In this document: one piece after another, positions 44,512-54,201 of the stretch
How the letters are laid out: the number at the start of each line of letters is the position of its first letter
Numbering within the stretch: the stretch's first letter is position 1
NCBI RefSeq assembly: GCF_900115565.1
Contig: NZ_FOWW01000011.1
Coordinates: forward strand, 124,001-188,000
Direction: 5' to 3'
DNA length: 64,000 nucleotides
From: Amycolatopsis arida
GTDB taxonomy: Bacteria; Actinomycetota; Actinomycetes; Mycobacteriales; Pseudonocardiaceae
Program-made: the position numbers and the translations under genes
The notes under the pieces: model-generated
Told to the model about the DNA's origin: nothing
The model's input: the letters and a program-made list of their open reading frames with translations, nothing else
Databases searched by the model: none

Positions 44512-46458
44512 TCAGCCCCCTGGCGACTGTGTGCAGCACGGAGCCGCATCCAGCCGGGTGGCGGGATGCCGTCGGTTCAGCAGAACCGCCCTGCCGGGTA
44601 GCGGGTCGGTTGCCGGTTGGAGGTTGAGGACGGGGACGGTCAACCGGAGCAGCCCGTGCAGCCGGTAACGCAGCTCCAGGCTCCCGCACTCCCCGGAGGT
44701 GTGCGGCACGACCAGGTGCTCGGCGACCAGGTCCTCGAGCGCGTCCTCGACGGGAGCGCGGTCAAGGCCGGCGGCCAACGCCACCTCGACCACACTGACC
44801 GACCGGGACGACATGTCCACCAGCTGCCGGAACACCCGCTGTTGCAGTGCGTGCAGCCGCTGGTAACGAGTGCGGATCTGGTTGATCAGGTTCATCTCGG
44901 TGCGCCAGAGCTCGATCAGGCTGCGCTCGTCACGGGCCAGCCATGCCTCGATCTCGGCGAGGGTGTAGCGCGGCCGGGCGGCCACCCGGTTGGCCAGCAC
45001 CCGCACCGCGACGGGCAGCCACTCGCACTTCTCCACCAGCCGATCGGCCGCCGCGGGGTCCCGGCGGACGCGCTCGGCGCCGGCCACGAGTGCCAACAGC
45101 TCCACGGCCTCGCGGTGCGCCAGTGGTCCGAGGTCCAGGCGCGCCGACGCGTGCGCCGGATCGACCAGCGCGGTACTGGTGACCAGCACGGTGCTGCCGT
45201 CGGCCGCGGGCAGCAGCGGCGCGAGCTGCGCGGCGTCGGCCACGTCGTCGAGCACCACCAGCATGCGCCGGTCGGCGAGGTAGCTGCGGAAGAGCTGGCT
45301 GCGGTCCTCGGTCGACTCCGGAAGCGCCGAGCTCGCGATCCCGCAGCTGCGCAGGAACGACGCGAGCACCTCGCCCGGGTCGGCGGGCTTGTCGCTGCTG
45401 CCCCTCAGCGATGCCCACAGCTGGCCGTCCGGGAATTGGTCGCGCACCTGGTGTGCCACCCGGATCGCCAGCGCGGTCTTGCCCACCCCTGGCTGGCCGG
45501 TGACCTCGGCCACCGCGTGCCGTCCGGATCCCGACTCCGGCGACACCAGCAGCCTTGCCAGCTCCCGCTGCTCCGTTGCACGCCCCACCAGGTGCACGAT
45601 GTCGGGTGGTAGCTGGGCCGGCACGATCGTCGGTGCGTGAGCGGGCCGCTGCCCGGTCACGGCGGGGGACGCGTCGTCGGCGGCGAGCAGCGACTGCTGC
45701 ATTGCCCGCGCCTCGGCGGACGGCTCGATTCCGAGCTCCGCGACCAGGACCTCCCGCAACCGCCGGTACTCCGCCAGCGCGTCCACCCGCCGTCCGCCCA
45801 GGGACAGCGCGCGCATGAACTTCACCGAGAAGTCCTCGTTCGTGGGGTCCTGGGTGACCAGGCCGGCCAGCTCGCTGGCCAGCTCGCGGTGACGGCCGAG
45901 CTGCATGTCGGTGTCGATGCGCAGGCTCAGCGCGCTGCGGTGCATCTCCTCCAACCGTGTCAGGTGCACGTAGAGGTGCCTGCCGGAGACGACGCCGCCG
46001 AGCGCGATGCCCTGCCTGAGCGACAGCGCCTGGCGCAGTGTCCCCGCCGCGGACTCGGTGTCGCCGTTCGCCAGCTGCTCCCGGCCACGGGCGACCAACT
46101 GCTCGAACTCGCGGACGTCGATCGTGTCGTTGGGCCCCGGCCGGAGCAGGTAGCCCCCGGCCCGGGTGACCAGCAGGGACGCGGGGTCCATGTCGGACAT
46201 GTCCTGCTGCCCCGGCAGGTCGGACGTCTCGGACGCCTTGAGGAGCCGGCGCAGTTGGTGGATGTAGGTCTGCAGGGTGGTCAACGCGCTGCGGGGTGGA
46301 GCGTCGCCCCAGAGCTCCTCCACCAACTGGTCGACGTGGGTGACGGCGTCGGCCTGGAGAACCAGCAACGCGAGGACCTGTCTGAGTTTGGGTGCGGAAG
46401 GGGCTATCGACGCTAGCCCCACTGTGACGTCGAACGGACCGAGTAGCCTGAACCTCAT
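44512..46458 (-). CDS. SARP-family activator with NB-ARC ATPase domain (AfsR-like, short form)
   Basis: A 648-residue pathway activator. Residues 1-95 are the OmpR-type winged helix (MRFRLLGPFDVTVG..., LRQVLALLVLQADAVTHVDQ). Residues 110-265 are the BTAD domain. Residues 300-560 are the NB-ARC ATPase, with P-loop GQPGVGKTALA and Walker B LVVLDDVAD. It lacks the C-terminal TPR region of full AfsR. I start at ATG 46458 (ribosome site GGGAGAGG), not the in-frame ATG at 46497. It probably activates the downstream core operon through the repeat array. Confidence 0.9.
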   Translation of the reverse strand: MRFRLLGPFDVTVGLASIAPSAPKLRQVLALLVLQADAVTHVDQLVEELWGDAPPRSALTTLQTYIHQLRRLLKASETSDLPGQQDMSDMDPASLLVTRAGGYLLRPGPNDTIDVREFEQLVARGREQLANGDTESAAGTLRQALSLRQGIALGGVVSGRHLYVHLTRLEEMHRSALSLRIDTDMQLGRHRELASELAGLVTQDPTNEDFSVKFMRALSLGGRRVDALAEYRRLREVLVAELGIEPSAEARAMQQSLLAADDASPAVTGQRPAHAPTIVPAQLPPDIVHLVGRATEQRELARLLVSPESGSGRHAVAEVTGQPGVGKTALAIRVAHQVRDQFPDGQLWASLRGSSDKPADPGEVLASFLRSCGIASSALPESTEDRSQLFRSYLADRRMLVVLDDVADAAQLAPLLPAADGSTVLVTSTALVDPAHASARLDLGPLAHREAVELLALVAGAERVRRDPAAADRLVEKCEWLPVAVRVLANRVAARPRYTLAEIEAWLARDERSLIELWRTEMNLINQIRTRYQRLHALQQRVFRQLVDMSSRSVSVVEVALAAGLDRAPVEDALEDLVAEHLVVPHTSGECGSLELRYRLHGLLRLTVPVLNLQPATDPLPGRAVLLNRRHPATRLDAAPCCTQSPGG

Positions 46459-46768
46459 CCCGAATTTACCTCTCCCATGTGAACTGACCCGTCTCACACC
46501 CCGCGCTCGCCGAGGACGATGTTCTCGTTGACCTGCTGGAGGGCAGCACCGTCCGCGGACCGAAGATCCGTCGCCGCGGCCCCGTGGCTGGTGACGCGGC
46601 CGCTCGGGAACCGTTCAGCCGGTACGAGCGGCAACCACGCGGAAGGCACGTGGGGGACGGCACGCCGCGCTCGGCCGGCCGTTCACGTAACCGGTCGACG
46701 AGCTCCCACCGGGCGTTCTTCCCTGTGCCGAAAGCCGTCTGCGCGAACCTTGGAGTATCGGAAGGGCT
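46459..46768. other. Gene-free promoter region of the activator gene
   Basis: 310 bases between the O-methyltransferase stop and the SARP start. No gene is supported. I looked for copies of the TCAGTTG repeat found before the core operon and saw only a single degenerate match near the SARP start. Confidence 0.5.
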
Positions 46769-47773
46769 CTAGGCCTTCCTGCCGGTCACGACCGAGTCCA
46801 TGTCCGCCAGCGGCAGCACACTGATCTCGGTCAGGCCGGCACGCTCCATCCACTCCACACACTCGCTCGCCGGGTACTCCCGTCCACCGGGCGTGATGAG
46901 CTGCATGTTCAGGCTGAGCAACCAGTTGCGCCCCGTCTCGGGACGCGATTCGTCGATCATGGCGTCGTAGACGAGCAGCGAGCCACCGGGTCGGAGCGCG
47001 TCCGCCGCCCGCCGCACGAGCGTGCCGCACCGTTCGGAGTCCCAGTCGTGCAGGACGTGGCCGAAGATGTAGGCGTCGGCGGGCGGTAGCTCGTCGGTGA
47101 AGAAGTCGCCGGCGTGGAAGGTCACCTTGTCGGCCATTCCGAGCCGCTCCATGTGCCGGTCGAACGCGGGGCGAACGGCGGGCAGGTCGAAGACGTGTCC
47201 GCGCAGGTGGCGGTGCGCCTTCACCAGCTCGGCCGAGACGTTGCCGCGCGCCCCGCCGAGGTCGACGAACGAGCGGTGCCGCGACCAGTCGAGGACGCGC
47301 GCCAGTGCGGGGCCGAGCGCCGCGTTCGCGGCGTCCATCCAGGCCATGAACCGCTCGACGGCCTCCACATCGGAGTAGAAGTCGAACTCGCTCTGCTCCG
47401 GGGTCTGCCGGTCCCCGGAGCGCAGCAGGTCCTCCAGTCGCGTCCACAGGTTGAACTGCCAGTTCATCATCTGGAACCAGCCGCCGCGAAAGCTCGGCTT
47501 CGCGGAATCCAGGTAGGTCTCCGCGACGGCGGAGTTGCGCAGTACCTCGCCGTCCCGTTCGAGCAGGCCCATATGGCACAAACCGTTCACGAAATGGCTT
47601 CCGGCCTGCCGGGCCAGCCCCAGGCGAGCGACCAGTTCCGCTTCGGTGGCCGGCTGGGCGGCCAACGACGTGAACACGTCCAACTGCACCGCCGTCAGGA
47701 GCGTCTTCGCTTCCCAGAACGCCGATCCCAGCCGCAGGACTTCCTGGATCGTGCGATATGACATGGTTGTCAT
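46769..47773 (-). CDS. SAM-dependent O-methyltransferase
   Basis: A 334-residue enzyme of the caffeate/acetylserotonin-type O-methyltransferase family common in aromatic polyketide clusters. The N-terminal helical dimerisation and substrate domain (1-150) precedes the SAM motif VDLGGARGNVS. The later segment GHVLHDWDSERC holds the catalytic-base His in such enzymes, followed by LLVYDAMIDE. It probably methylates a phenol of the polyketide. It starts at ATG 47773 with GGGAGGGG upstream; an in-frame extension has none. Confidence 0.9.
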   Translation of the reverse strand: MTTMSYRTIQEVLRLGSAFWEAKTLLTAVQLDVFTSLAAQPATEAELVARLGLARQAGSHFVNGLCHMGLLERDGEVLRNSAVAETYLDSAKPSFRGGWFQMMNWQFNLWTRLEDLLRSGDRQTPEQSEFDFYSDVEAVERFMAWMDAANAALGPALARVLDWSRHRSFVDLGGARGNVSAELVKAHRHLRGHVFDLPAVRPAFDRHMERLGMADKVTFHAGDFFTDELPPADAYIFGHVLHDWDSERCGTLVRRAADALRPGGSLLVYDAMIDESRPETGRNWLLSLNMQLITPGGREYPASECVEWMERAGLTEISVLPLADMDSVVTGRKA

Positions 47774-47884
47774 CGTGATCCCCTCCCAGAGGAAACGGTC
47801 CCGCGAGCACCACAACGAGCACCCGAGACCCTGATCCGCACACCACCACCGCACAGCAGGGTGGCCGCGGCGGCGAAACCTGAT

Positions 47885-47921
47885 CTGTCCGAGCTCGGAT
47901 CCACGCTGACGAGTCGGACAG
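47885..47921. terminator. Weak inverted repeat after the lipoprotein gene
   Basis: CTGTCCGA (47885-47892) and TCGGACAG (47914-47921) form an 8-bp stem with a long 21-base loop, 16 bases beyond the lipoprotein stop. It may be a terminator; the long loop makes this uncertain. Confidence 0.3.
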
Positions 47922-47937
47922 TGGCCCTGACGTCTCG

Positions 47938-48885
47938 TCAGGCCACGGTGAACACGTGGTGCATGCCGTTCTGAACGTTGGACTTCCCTGTCTCGTACTC
48001 GCCGACCCAGGACATGAGCACGTACCGGCCCGGCTGCAGGTTCAGCCGCAGCACCGCGGACTGGCCAGGTCCCAGGGGCAGCAGTCCGTAGGTCTCCTCG
48101 CTGGCGAACGGGCTCTCAGCGGGCTGCCCGCCGCCGAACGAGTCGAAGAATGCCTGCACCTGCTCGTCGGTGACACCCGGCTTGACCGGAGCGATGATCG
48201 CCTCGTTGTTCTGCCCGGTCGCGTTGCTCACCAGCAGTTGCGCGTCCGGCGCGACGGTGTCCGGCGCCAGGAAGCGCTGCTCGGCACCCTGGCCGAACTG
48301 GGCGACCACGCCGTCCACGCGCGGGGCCCCGGTAGGGGCGCCCTCGGCCCGCCCCACCTCGATCGTCCGTACCCGGTCGAGCGCGTCCGGCTCGCCGAGG
48401 GTGGAGTAGTCGACCAGGTGGTAGGTACCTTGAGCGAGGTGCACCGAGAAGCCCAGCGGTGTCGTCTTGTTCACCGAGACACCGCCGCGCAGCGTCGCCA
48501 TGTTGGTGACCTTCTGGCCGGCGGGAACGGAGACCTCCGGATCCTCGACGAAGACCTTGCCCATCTCCGCGAGGAACGTGGCGAGGTCGACCTCCGGCGA
48601 GAGGTCCACCAAGCCCACCCAGCGCGACCTCTCGTCCGGAGTCGAGACCTGGAACGTCGCCGGGCCCGCGGTGAGCGCGTCGGCGCCGGTGACGTCCAGG
48701 CCGCCCTGGCCTGCCTCCACCGTGATGGCGTGCCGCGCCGCCGCGTCGGGACCTCGGGAGGACGTCGCCGCGGCGTCGGACGCGGCCGGCGCCGGACTCG
48801 AGCACGAGGCGATCAGCGGTACCGCGATCGCTACCGCGAATGTGATGGGCAAAGCAGAACGGATTAATCGCTTAGTGGCCTGCAC
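47938..48885 (-). CDS. Putative secreted lipoprotein of unknown function
   Basis: A protein of about 315 residues with a basic N-terminus, a hydrophobic stretch and a lipobox (LIASC) with Cys at about residue 28, then an Ala/Ser/Pro linker. The mature part has two similar beta-rich halves: one around TVEAGQGGLDVTGADALTAGPATFQVS and one ending in LNLQPGRYVLMSW and GMHHVFTVA. The second half recalls cupredoxin-like folds, without proof of copper ligands. I prefer GTG 48885, with GAAAGG at a proper distance, over TTG 48894. It is divergent from a multicopper oxidase, which suggests a joint extracellular role. Confidence 0.65.
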   Translation of the reverse strand: MQATKRLIRSALPITFAVAIAVPLIASCSSPAPAASDAAATSSRGPDAAARHAITVEAGQGGLDVTGADALTAGPATFQVSTPDERSRWVGLVDLSPEVDLATFLAEMGKVFVEDPEVSVPAGQKVTNMATLRGGVSVNKTTPLGFSVHLAQGTYHLVDYSTLGEPDALDRVRTIEVGRAEGAPTGAPRVDGVVAQFGQGAEQRFLAPDTVAPDAQLLVSNATGQNNEAIIAPVKPGVTDEQVQAFFDSFGGGQPAESPFASEETYGLLPLGPGQSAVLRLNLQPGRYVLMSWVGEYETGKSNVQNGMHHVFTVA

Positions 48886-49332
48886 CCCAGTCAACCTTTC
48901 TCGGCACGGACCGGTGCTTTTCGGACCGGTCTTCCCCTCCCATGCTGGTGGCCCGCACTAGAGCCCACCTAGAAGGCCACTTAAGCGACGATGCGGAGAA
49001 TCGTCTCGAAACATACCACGGCGACCCATAAAATGGAACGGATCAAGAGTCCGGCACGGGGCCGCGGTGGCTTGACGCGAACACGACTCGGTGATCAGGT
49101 GAGTGCTGGCTCTCCTGGAGGTGAACACGTAGTGAAACCGCGCTGGTAGGGGTAGCGGACGGGTCCGGTGGCGGGCAAGGGCATCGGCGCGACGACCCGA
49201 GTTCGGACATGAACGGTACGAGCTTTGCCGGCCCCACGCGGAACGAGTAAGGTGGGCCGAGTTCGAGTCGTCAATCGGAAAAGTTTTTCTACGATCGGCG
49301 CGCTCGCTGGGGGCGTGCTCTGGAGGGACGAA
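48886..49332. other. Divergent promoter region between lipoprotein and oxidase genes
   Basis: 447 bases with no gene I can support. Two direct repeats, CGGACCGGT at 48907-48915 and 48922-48930 (15 bp apart), lie just upstream of the lipoprotein start and may be a regulator site. An open frame enters the oxidase gene from 49225, but its first 36 codons lack a ribosome site. Confidence 0.5.
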
Positions 49333-50955
49333 TTGGGGATCTCACGGTCATCGACGCCATACTCGCGTCGCCGTTTCCTTGTCACCGTCGGCGGAGCGGG
49401 CCTGGCCCTCGCCGCCTGCGACGGCGGATCCGGAGACGGCGGATCCGGGGACGGGGAATCCGGATCGGACGCGAACGGCCATGAGGGCCATTTCAACGAA
49501 GACCTCACCGGGAGGGTGCTGCCCAGCACGGCACCGCTGCCCCAGCCGTTCACCAACCCGCTGGCCGTACCCGAAGTGCTGTCGCCGTACTCGACCGAGG
49601 GCGACACCGACTTCTACGAGGTGACCGCCTCGGTCGCCAGCGCGCGGATTCTTCCGGGGCTGCGCACCCAGATCTGGGGCTACAACGGGACGTTTCCCGG
49701 GCCGACGATCCGTTCCACCCGGGGGCGCAAGGTGCGGGTGCGTTACCGTAACGAGCTCCCGGTGCCGATCGTGACGCACCTGCACGGCGGCCGCACGCCC
49801 CCCGAGTTCGACGGCTACCCGACCGACATGATCCTGCCGGCGGGGGGCTGGTCGTCACCGCACGAGCATCCCGGCGCGCGCTACGACCAGGTGTTCGAGT
49901 ACCACTACCCGCTCGACCAGCGGGCCGCCACGCTCTGGTACCACGACCACCGGATGGACTTCACCGGCCCGGCCGTGTGGCGTGGCCTCGCCGGAATGCA
50001 CCTCCACAGCGACGAGGAGGAAGCCGCGCTGCCGTTGCCGAGCGGTGATCGCGAGATCCCACTGATGATCGCCGACCGGTCGTTCGCCGAGGACGGCAGC
50101 CTTCAGTACCCCTCCCGGGACCCCCAACTGCGCGGCGAGCGAGGTGTCACCGAGGAGTTCACCGAAGGCGTGCTCGGTGACGTCACGCTCGTCAACGGCA
50201 CCCCGTGGCCCTACCTCGAGGTGGCGCCGGTGAAGTACCGGTTCCGACTGCTCAACGCGTGCAACGCGCGGCGCTACCTGCTCTCGCTCGACCCGGCACC
50301 CGACGACGGCCCGTTCATCCAGATCGGCAGTGAGGGCGGGCTGCTCGGAAAGCCGGTTCGGCAGGAGAAGATCGCGATCTCGCCCGCCGAGCGCTTCGAC
50401 GTGGTCATCGACTTCAGCGGCTTCGCGCCGGGCACCACGGTGCGAATGCGCAACGATGCCGGCGAGGGCGCGATGGCCGACGTCATGGAGTTTCGCGTCA
50501 CCGGGCAGGCGCAGGACAGCCCGAAGATCCCCGAGCGCCTCAGCGACTTCGAGCAGCTCGACCCGAACGCGGCCGTGCGCAAGCGCAAGTTCTCGTTCCA
50601 GGGCGACCGCAACGACGAGGGCAGGATGGTCTGGCTGGTCGAGAATCACCCCTTCGAGGTGGACTACATCCACGCCGACCCGAAGATCGGCGACATCGAG
50701 ATGTGGCAGTTCTCCGGCGACGTGCACCACCCCATCCACATCCACGAGGTGATGTTCCAGGTGATCGGGCTGCCGGAGCCGGAGGATCTACGACCCACCG
50801 ACATCGGTTGGAAGGACACGGTCGACCTCGCCCCCGGGGACGTGGCACGGGTGCTGGTCCGCTTCGACGGTTACCCCGGAAAGTATGTCTTCCACTGCCA
50901 CAACCTCGAGCACGAGGACGTGGCGATGATGGCGAACTACATGCTGCGCCCGTGA
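49333..50955 (+). CDS. Tat-exported lipoprotein multicopper oxidase (copy 2)
   Basis: A 540-residue laccase-like oxidase. Starting at TTG 49333, behind a strong GGAGGGACGAA ribosome site, the protein has a twin-arginine motif (SRRRFL, residues 11-16) and a lipobox LAAC with Cys29. It would thus be Tat-exported and lipid-anchored. Copper ligands: THLHGG, LWYHDHRMD, HHPIHIHEV, and HCHNLEHEDVAMM near the C-terminus. It shares long stretches with copy 1 (HGGRTPPE-DGYPTD, YHYPLDQRAATLWYHDH), so the two are paralogues. It may oxidise an exported phenolic product, or copper ions. Confidence 0.93.
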   Translation: MGISRSSTPYSRRRFLVTVGGAGLALAACDGGSGDGGSGDGESGSDANGHEGHFNEDLTGRVLPSTAPLPQPFTNPLAVPEVLSPYSTEGDTDFYEVTASVASARILPGLRTQIWGYNGTFPGPTIRSTRGRKVRVRYRNELPVPIVTHLHGGRTPPEFDGYPTDMILPAGGWSSPHEHPGARYDQVFEYHYPLDQRAATLWYHDHRMDFTGPAVWRGLAGMHLHSDEEEAALPLPSGDREIPLMIADRSFAEDGSLQYPSRDPQLRGERGVTEEFTEGVLGDVTLVNGTPWPYLEVAPVKYRFRLLNACNARRYLLSLDPAPDDGPFIQIGSEGGLLGKPVRQEKIAISPAERFDVVIDFSGFAPGTTVRMRNDAGEGAMADVMEFRVTGQAQDSPKIPERLSDFEQLDPNAAVRKRKFSFQGDRNDEGRMVWLVENHPFEVDYIHADPKIGDIEMWQFSGDVHHPIHIHEVMFQVIGLPEPEDLRPTDIGWKDTVDLAPGDVARVLVRFDGYPGKYVFHCHNLEHEDVAMMANYMLRP

Positions 50956-50987
50956 GCCCTCCCCGACCGGGCTCGGTCGGGGAGGGC
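50956..50987. terminator. Terminator of the copy-2 oxidase
   Basis: GCCCTCCCCGACC (50956-50968) and GGTCGGGGAGGGC (50975-50987) form a perfect 13-bp stem with a 6-base loop directly after the stop codon. Confidence 0.88.
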
Positions 50988-51009
50988 GAGCGCCCACACC
51001 GGCGAGCGG

Positions 51010-51044
51010 CTCCGGGTCCGCGTCCCGTCGAAGCGGGCCCGGAG
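51010..51044. terminator. Second terminator hairpin, for the leftward operon
   Basis: CTCCGGGTCCGC (51010-51021) and GCGGGCCCGGAG (51033-51044) match at 11 of 12 positions. It lies 13 bases beyond the stop of the leftward YcsI-like gene, back to back with the previous terminator. Confidence 0.7.
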
Positions 51045-51057
51045 TCAGGTTTCGGAG

Positions 51058-51870
51058 TCAGGTTTGGAAGGTGGCGTCGGGCGTGTCGGTGACGAACATG
51101 TGGCCCGGTGAGTGGGTGATGGCGAACTCCAGTCGCGACGCACGGACGACGGCCTGGACCGTGACCCCGCAGGCCCAGAACATCGGCACGTCGGAGCCGA
51201 CGGTGACCGCGTCGCCGAAGTCGGGTACGGCGAGGTCGGAAATGCCCAGCGCCGCCGGATCACCGACATGCACCGGGGCGCCGTGCACCGCCGGGAAGCG
51301 CGCGGTGATCTGCACGGCCCTGGCCACCAGCGGGGCGGGGACGGGGCGCATGGAGACCACCAGTGGGCCGGCCAGCCGCCCGGCCGGCCGGCACGGCACG
51401 GTGGTGACGTACATCGGGTCGTTGACGCCTTCCTCCAGGTGCCGCACGGGCACGCCGGCCTCGAGCAGGCCGCGTTCGAAGGTGAAGCTGCACCCGACGA
51501 GGAAGGCCACCAGGTCGTCGCGCCAGTGTGGGGTGGCATCGGTGATCTCGTCGACCGGCTCGCCGTCGCGCCAGACCTGGTAGGCGGGCAGGTCGGTACG
51601 CAGGTCGGCGTCCGGGGCCAGCGTGGTGGTCACCCCGCCCGGATCGCCGACGTCGAGGACCGGCACCGCTTTCGGGTTACGCTGGGCGAACAGCAGCAGG
51701 TCGTAGGCCACCTCGCGGGGCACGGCCACCAGGTTTGCCTGTGCGTAGCCCGCGGCCCAGCCCGCGGTGTGGGCCCGTAGACCGGCTCGGAACAGGCCGC
51801 GGGCACGCCTTCCGGAGAGGGCGCCGGGGTCGGTGGGGGGAACGGCCGGGATCTCCTCGATGGTTGCCAT
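51058..51870 (-). CDS. YcsI/DUF1445 family putative hydro-lyase
   Basis: A 270-residue protein of the DUF1445/YcsI family. One eukaryotic relative is a D-glutamate cyclase, and bacterial members lie near 5-oxoproline genes. Family marks are [20 protein letters not shown] near the N-terminus, [20 protein letters not shown] in the middle and [14 protein letters not shown] at the end. It starts at ATG 51870, 4 bases after the M24 gene; an in-frame ATG ten codons upstream would overlap that gene. It is the last gene of the right-arm run. A role in making or degrading an amino-acid building block is inference. Confidence 0.82.
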   Translation of the reverse strand: MATIEEIPAVPPTDPGALSGRRARGLFRAGLRAHTAGWAAGYAQANLVAVPREVAYDLLLFAQRNPKAVPVLDVGDPGGVTTTLAPDADLRTDLPAYQVWRDGEPVDEITDATPHWRDDLVAFLVGCSFTFERGLLEAGVPVRHLEEGVNDPMYVTTVPCRPAGRLAGPLVVSMRPVPAPLVARAVQITARFPAVHGAPVHVGDPAALGISDLAVPDFGDAVTVGSDVPMFWACGVTVQAVVRASRLEFAITHSPGHMFVTDTPDATFQT

Positions 51871-51874
51871 GCGA

Positions 51875-53077
51875 TCACCCCTCGCCGACGCCGAGGTCAC
51901 GGTCGAGAGTGGTGAGCAGGGCGTTGCCGCCCGCTCGCACCACGAACGGATCCTCCACGTGAACGGCGCCGAGACCGAACTCGTAGTACGGCGTCTCGAT
52001 GTTCACCACCGTGCCGTCCTCGATGACGTCCTCGCTGTCCGGGGTGATCAGCACCGGATCGTAGACCTCGACGCCGATGCCGTGCCCCACGTGCTGGCGC
52101 CGGTAGTGCGGCACGCCGGCCGCGCGGACCGCGTTCACGGTGATCTCGAACAGTTCCCGGCCGGTCATGCCCGGCCGGGCCGCGGCCAGCGCCGCGTCCT
52201 CGCCGGCGAGCATCGCGTTGTAGTACTTCTCGAGCCGTGGCGAAGGCTCTCCCACACAGTGCACCCGGGCGATGTCGGACCAGTAGCCGTCCACCGTGCC
52301 GCCCACGTCGAACCAGATCGCGTCGCCACGACGCAGCGGCTCGTCGGAGGGCGCGGACTGGCCCGCCACGGCCGAGCGCCCGATCTTGATCAGGGTGAAC
52401 CGGGAGCGCCCGCCCGCACCGGCCACCGTTCGCTCGAACTCGCGTACCAGCTGCCGCTCGGTGACACCGGGGCGAGCGATGCTCACCGTGGCCCGGATCG
52501 CCGTCTCCATCACCGCGGCCGAGCGGGCCACCAGCTCCAGCTCGGCGTCGGTCTTGACCTTGCGGACCTGCCGGATCGCCCCCGCCGCGGGGAGGAACGC
52601 CGCGCGGGGCAGCGCGGCGCGAAGCGCCTCCAGCACGTCGGGCCGCAGCCCGTCCTCGTCGACGCCGATGCGGCTCTCGGCCAAGCCGGCCGCGCGCACC
52701 GTGGCGACCAACGCCTCCGCCGCGGTGGCCGGGGAGATCCCGTCGCCGTTGACCGCGCGCAGCCGCTCCTCGGCCGGGGTCAGTGCGACCCCCTCCACGG
52801 CCGGCTCTCGGAAGAAGGTGCCGTAGGCGGTCACCCCGGCCAGCTCGGGACCCGCGTCGAGGAACTGGTCGGCCTCGCAGCGCGACGAGACGAACCACGG
52901 GTTGTCCGGCCGATCCCTGGTCACCACCGCGAAACACTGGCCGGTGTGCGGGAACATCTCCAGCGCCACGCTGGAAATCCCGGTGAGATAGCGGATGTTC
53001 TCGATCGTCGTGGCCACCAGGCCGTCGACGTCGAGGGATGCCATGCGACTGCGCAACCGTCCGAAATGGGCCGTCAT
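51875..53077 (-). CDS. M24-family metallohydrolase (prolidase/ectoine-hydrolase-like)
   Basis: A 400-residue pita-bread enzyme with an N-terminal creatinase-type domain (1-165) and a C-terminal M24 domain. All five dinuclear metal ligands are in place: Asp257 (FDVGG), Asp268 (YWSDIA), His332 (VGHGIGVE), Glu361 (NIETPYYE) and Glu375 (VHVEDP). M24 members cleave X-Pro peptides, creatine, or ectoine rings, so an amide of an amino-acid derivative is the likely substrate class. It starts at ATG 53077 with GGGAGGACGG upstream. It could serve biosynthesis or deprotection of the product. Confidence 0.88.
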   Translation of the reverse strand: MTAHFGRLRSRMASLDVDGLVATTIENIRYLTGISSVALEMFPHTGQCFAVVTRDRPDNPWFVSSRCEADQFLDAGPELAGVTAYGTFFREPAVEGVALTPAEERLRAVNGDGISPATAAEALVATVRAAGLAESRIGVDEDGLRPDVLEALRAALPRAAFLPAAGAIRQVRKVKTDAELELVARSAAVMETAIRATVSIARPGVTERQLVREFERTVAGAGGRSRFTLIKIGRSAVAGQSAPSDEPLRRGDAIWFDVGGTVDGYWSDIARVHCVGEPSPRLEKYYNAMLAGEDAALAAARPGMTGRELFEITVNAVRAAGVPHYRRQHVGHGIGVEVYDPVLITPDSEDVIEDGTVVNIETPYYEFGLGAVHVEDPFVVRAGGNALLTTLDRDLGVGEG

Positions 53078-53103
53078 CGGCCGTCCTCCCTGGGTGGATG
53101 GAC

Positions 53104-54168
53104 CTAGTGCGAAACCAACCTGCTGTCCGCGGCGGAACCGGAGACGGCGACGGCGGAGTGGGCCGGGTTGGCGGCCGCCTCGATGAGGCCGTACAGCGTG
53201 GTGATACCGGCCGCCTCGATCAGCTCGGTGAGGCCCCGAGCGCGCATCCACTCCGGATCGAAGGACTCCCCGAGATAGTTCACCCCTCCGTCGGCCGCGA
53301 CGACCACGATCCGGCGGCCGCGGTGGTGGTGGGCGTGGTGCAGCGCGGCGAACACCGCCGCCCCTGATGACTCGCCGACCAGCACGCCTTCGTGGCGGGC
53401 GAGCAGGTGCGCGGTCGCGATGCCCTCGTGGTCGGCCACCAGATGCACCCTGTCCACCAGGCTCTGGTCCAGGTTTCCCGGCGGCCAGGCCAGCCCGAGC
53501 CCGCGCATCGCGTAGCCGGTGAACGGGAAGCCGAAGGCGCCGGAGCCCAGTGCGTCCACTCCCACTGTCGTGACCCGTGGCAGTACCTGCTTCACCGTGC
53601 GCGCGAGCCCGCTGGCGTGGCCACCCGTGCTCACCGCGGTGACCAGCACATCGAACTCGGGCACGTCGTCGAGCAGCTCGCGGGCGGTGACCTCGGCGTG
53701 CGTGCGCGGGTTGGCCGGGTTGTTGTACTGGTCCGGTGAGAAGGCGTCCGGCATCACCTCGAGCAGGTGCCGCACCCGGTTGACCCGAGGACGCTGGTAG
53801 CCGCCGTCCTCGTCGGGCGTGTCCACCATGTCGATCTCCGCGCCGAGCGCGGTGACGAACTCGACCATGGATCGAGGCGCCTTCGGGTCGATCACCAGAA
53901 TGACCCGGTAGCCACGAGTGGCCCCGATCAGCGCGAGCGACTTGCCGAGGTTGCCGGAGGTCGACTCGATGATCGTGCCGCCGGGCCGGAGCGCGCCGTC
54001 GCGCTCGGCCTGACGCACCATGGCGTAGGCCGCACGGTCCTTGATGCTGCCGCCGGGGTTGAACGACTCCAACTTGACCAGGATCTCCGAGTCGCTGGCC
54101 GCCCTGACGTGGTGGAGTCGGACCACGGGGGTCCGGCCAATGGTGTCGAGAATCGTGTCGTGAATCAA
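53104..54168 (-). CDS. Cysteine-synthase-family PLP enzyme (SbnA-like)
   Basis: A 354-residue fold-type II PLP enzyme. The Schiff-base Lys43 is in SFNPGGSIKDRAAYAM, the substrate loop is STSGNLGKSLALIG, and TAVSTGGHASGLA binds the phosphate. Overall layout and the PNNPANPRTHAE-like middle resemble SbnA-type synthases, which join an activated serine to an amino nucleophile. Those are known in diaminopropionate pathways. No SbnB partner is seen here. It starts with TTG 54168. Beside AsnB-like ligases it is a candidate supplier of an unusual amino acid. Confidence 0.83.
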   Translation of the reverse strand: MIHDTILDTIGRTPVVRLHHVRAASDSEILVKLESFNPGGSIKDRAAYAMVRQAERDGALRPGGTIIESTSGNLGKSLALIGATRGYRVILVIDPKAPRSMVEFVTALGAEIDMVDTPDEDGGYQRPRVNRVRHLLEVMPDAFSPDQYNNPANPRTHAEVTARELLDDVPEFDVLVTAVSTGGHASGLARTVKQVLPRVTTVGVDALGSGAFGFPFTGYAMRGLGLAWPPGNLDQSLVDRVHLVADHEGIATAHLLARHEGVLVGESSGAAVFAALHHAHHHRGRRIVVVAADGGVNYLGESFDPEWMRARGLTELIEAAGITTLYGLIEAAANPAHSAVAVSGSAADSRLVSH

Positions 54169-54201
54169 CGTCTCGCCCTTCGGGGTGAATGTCGGCCCTG
54201 A

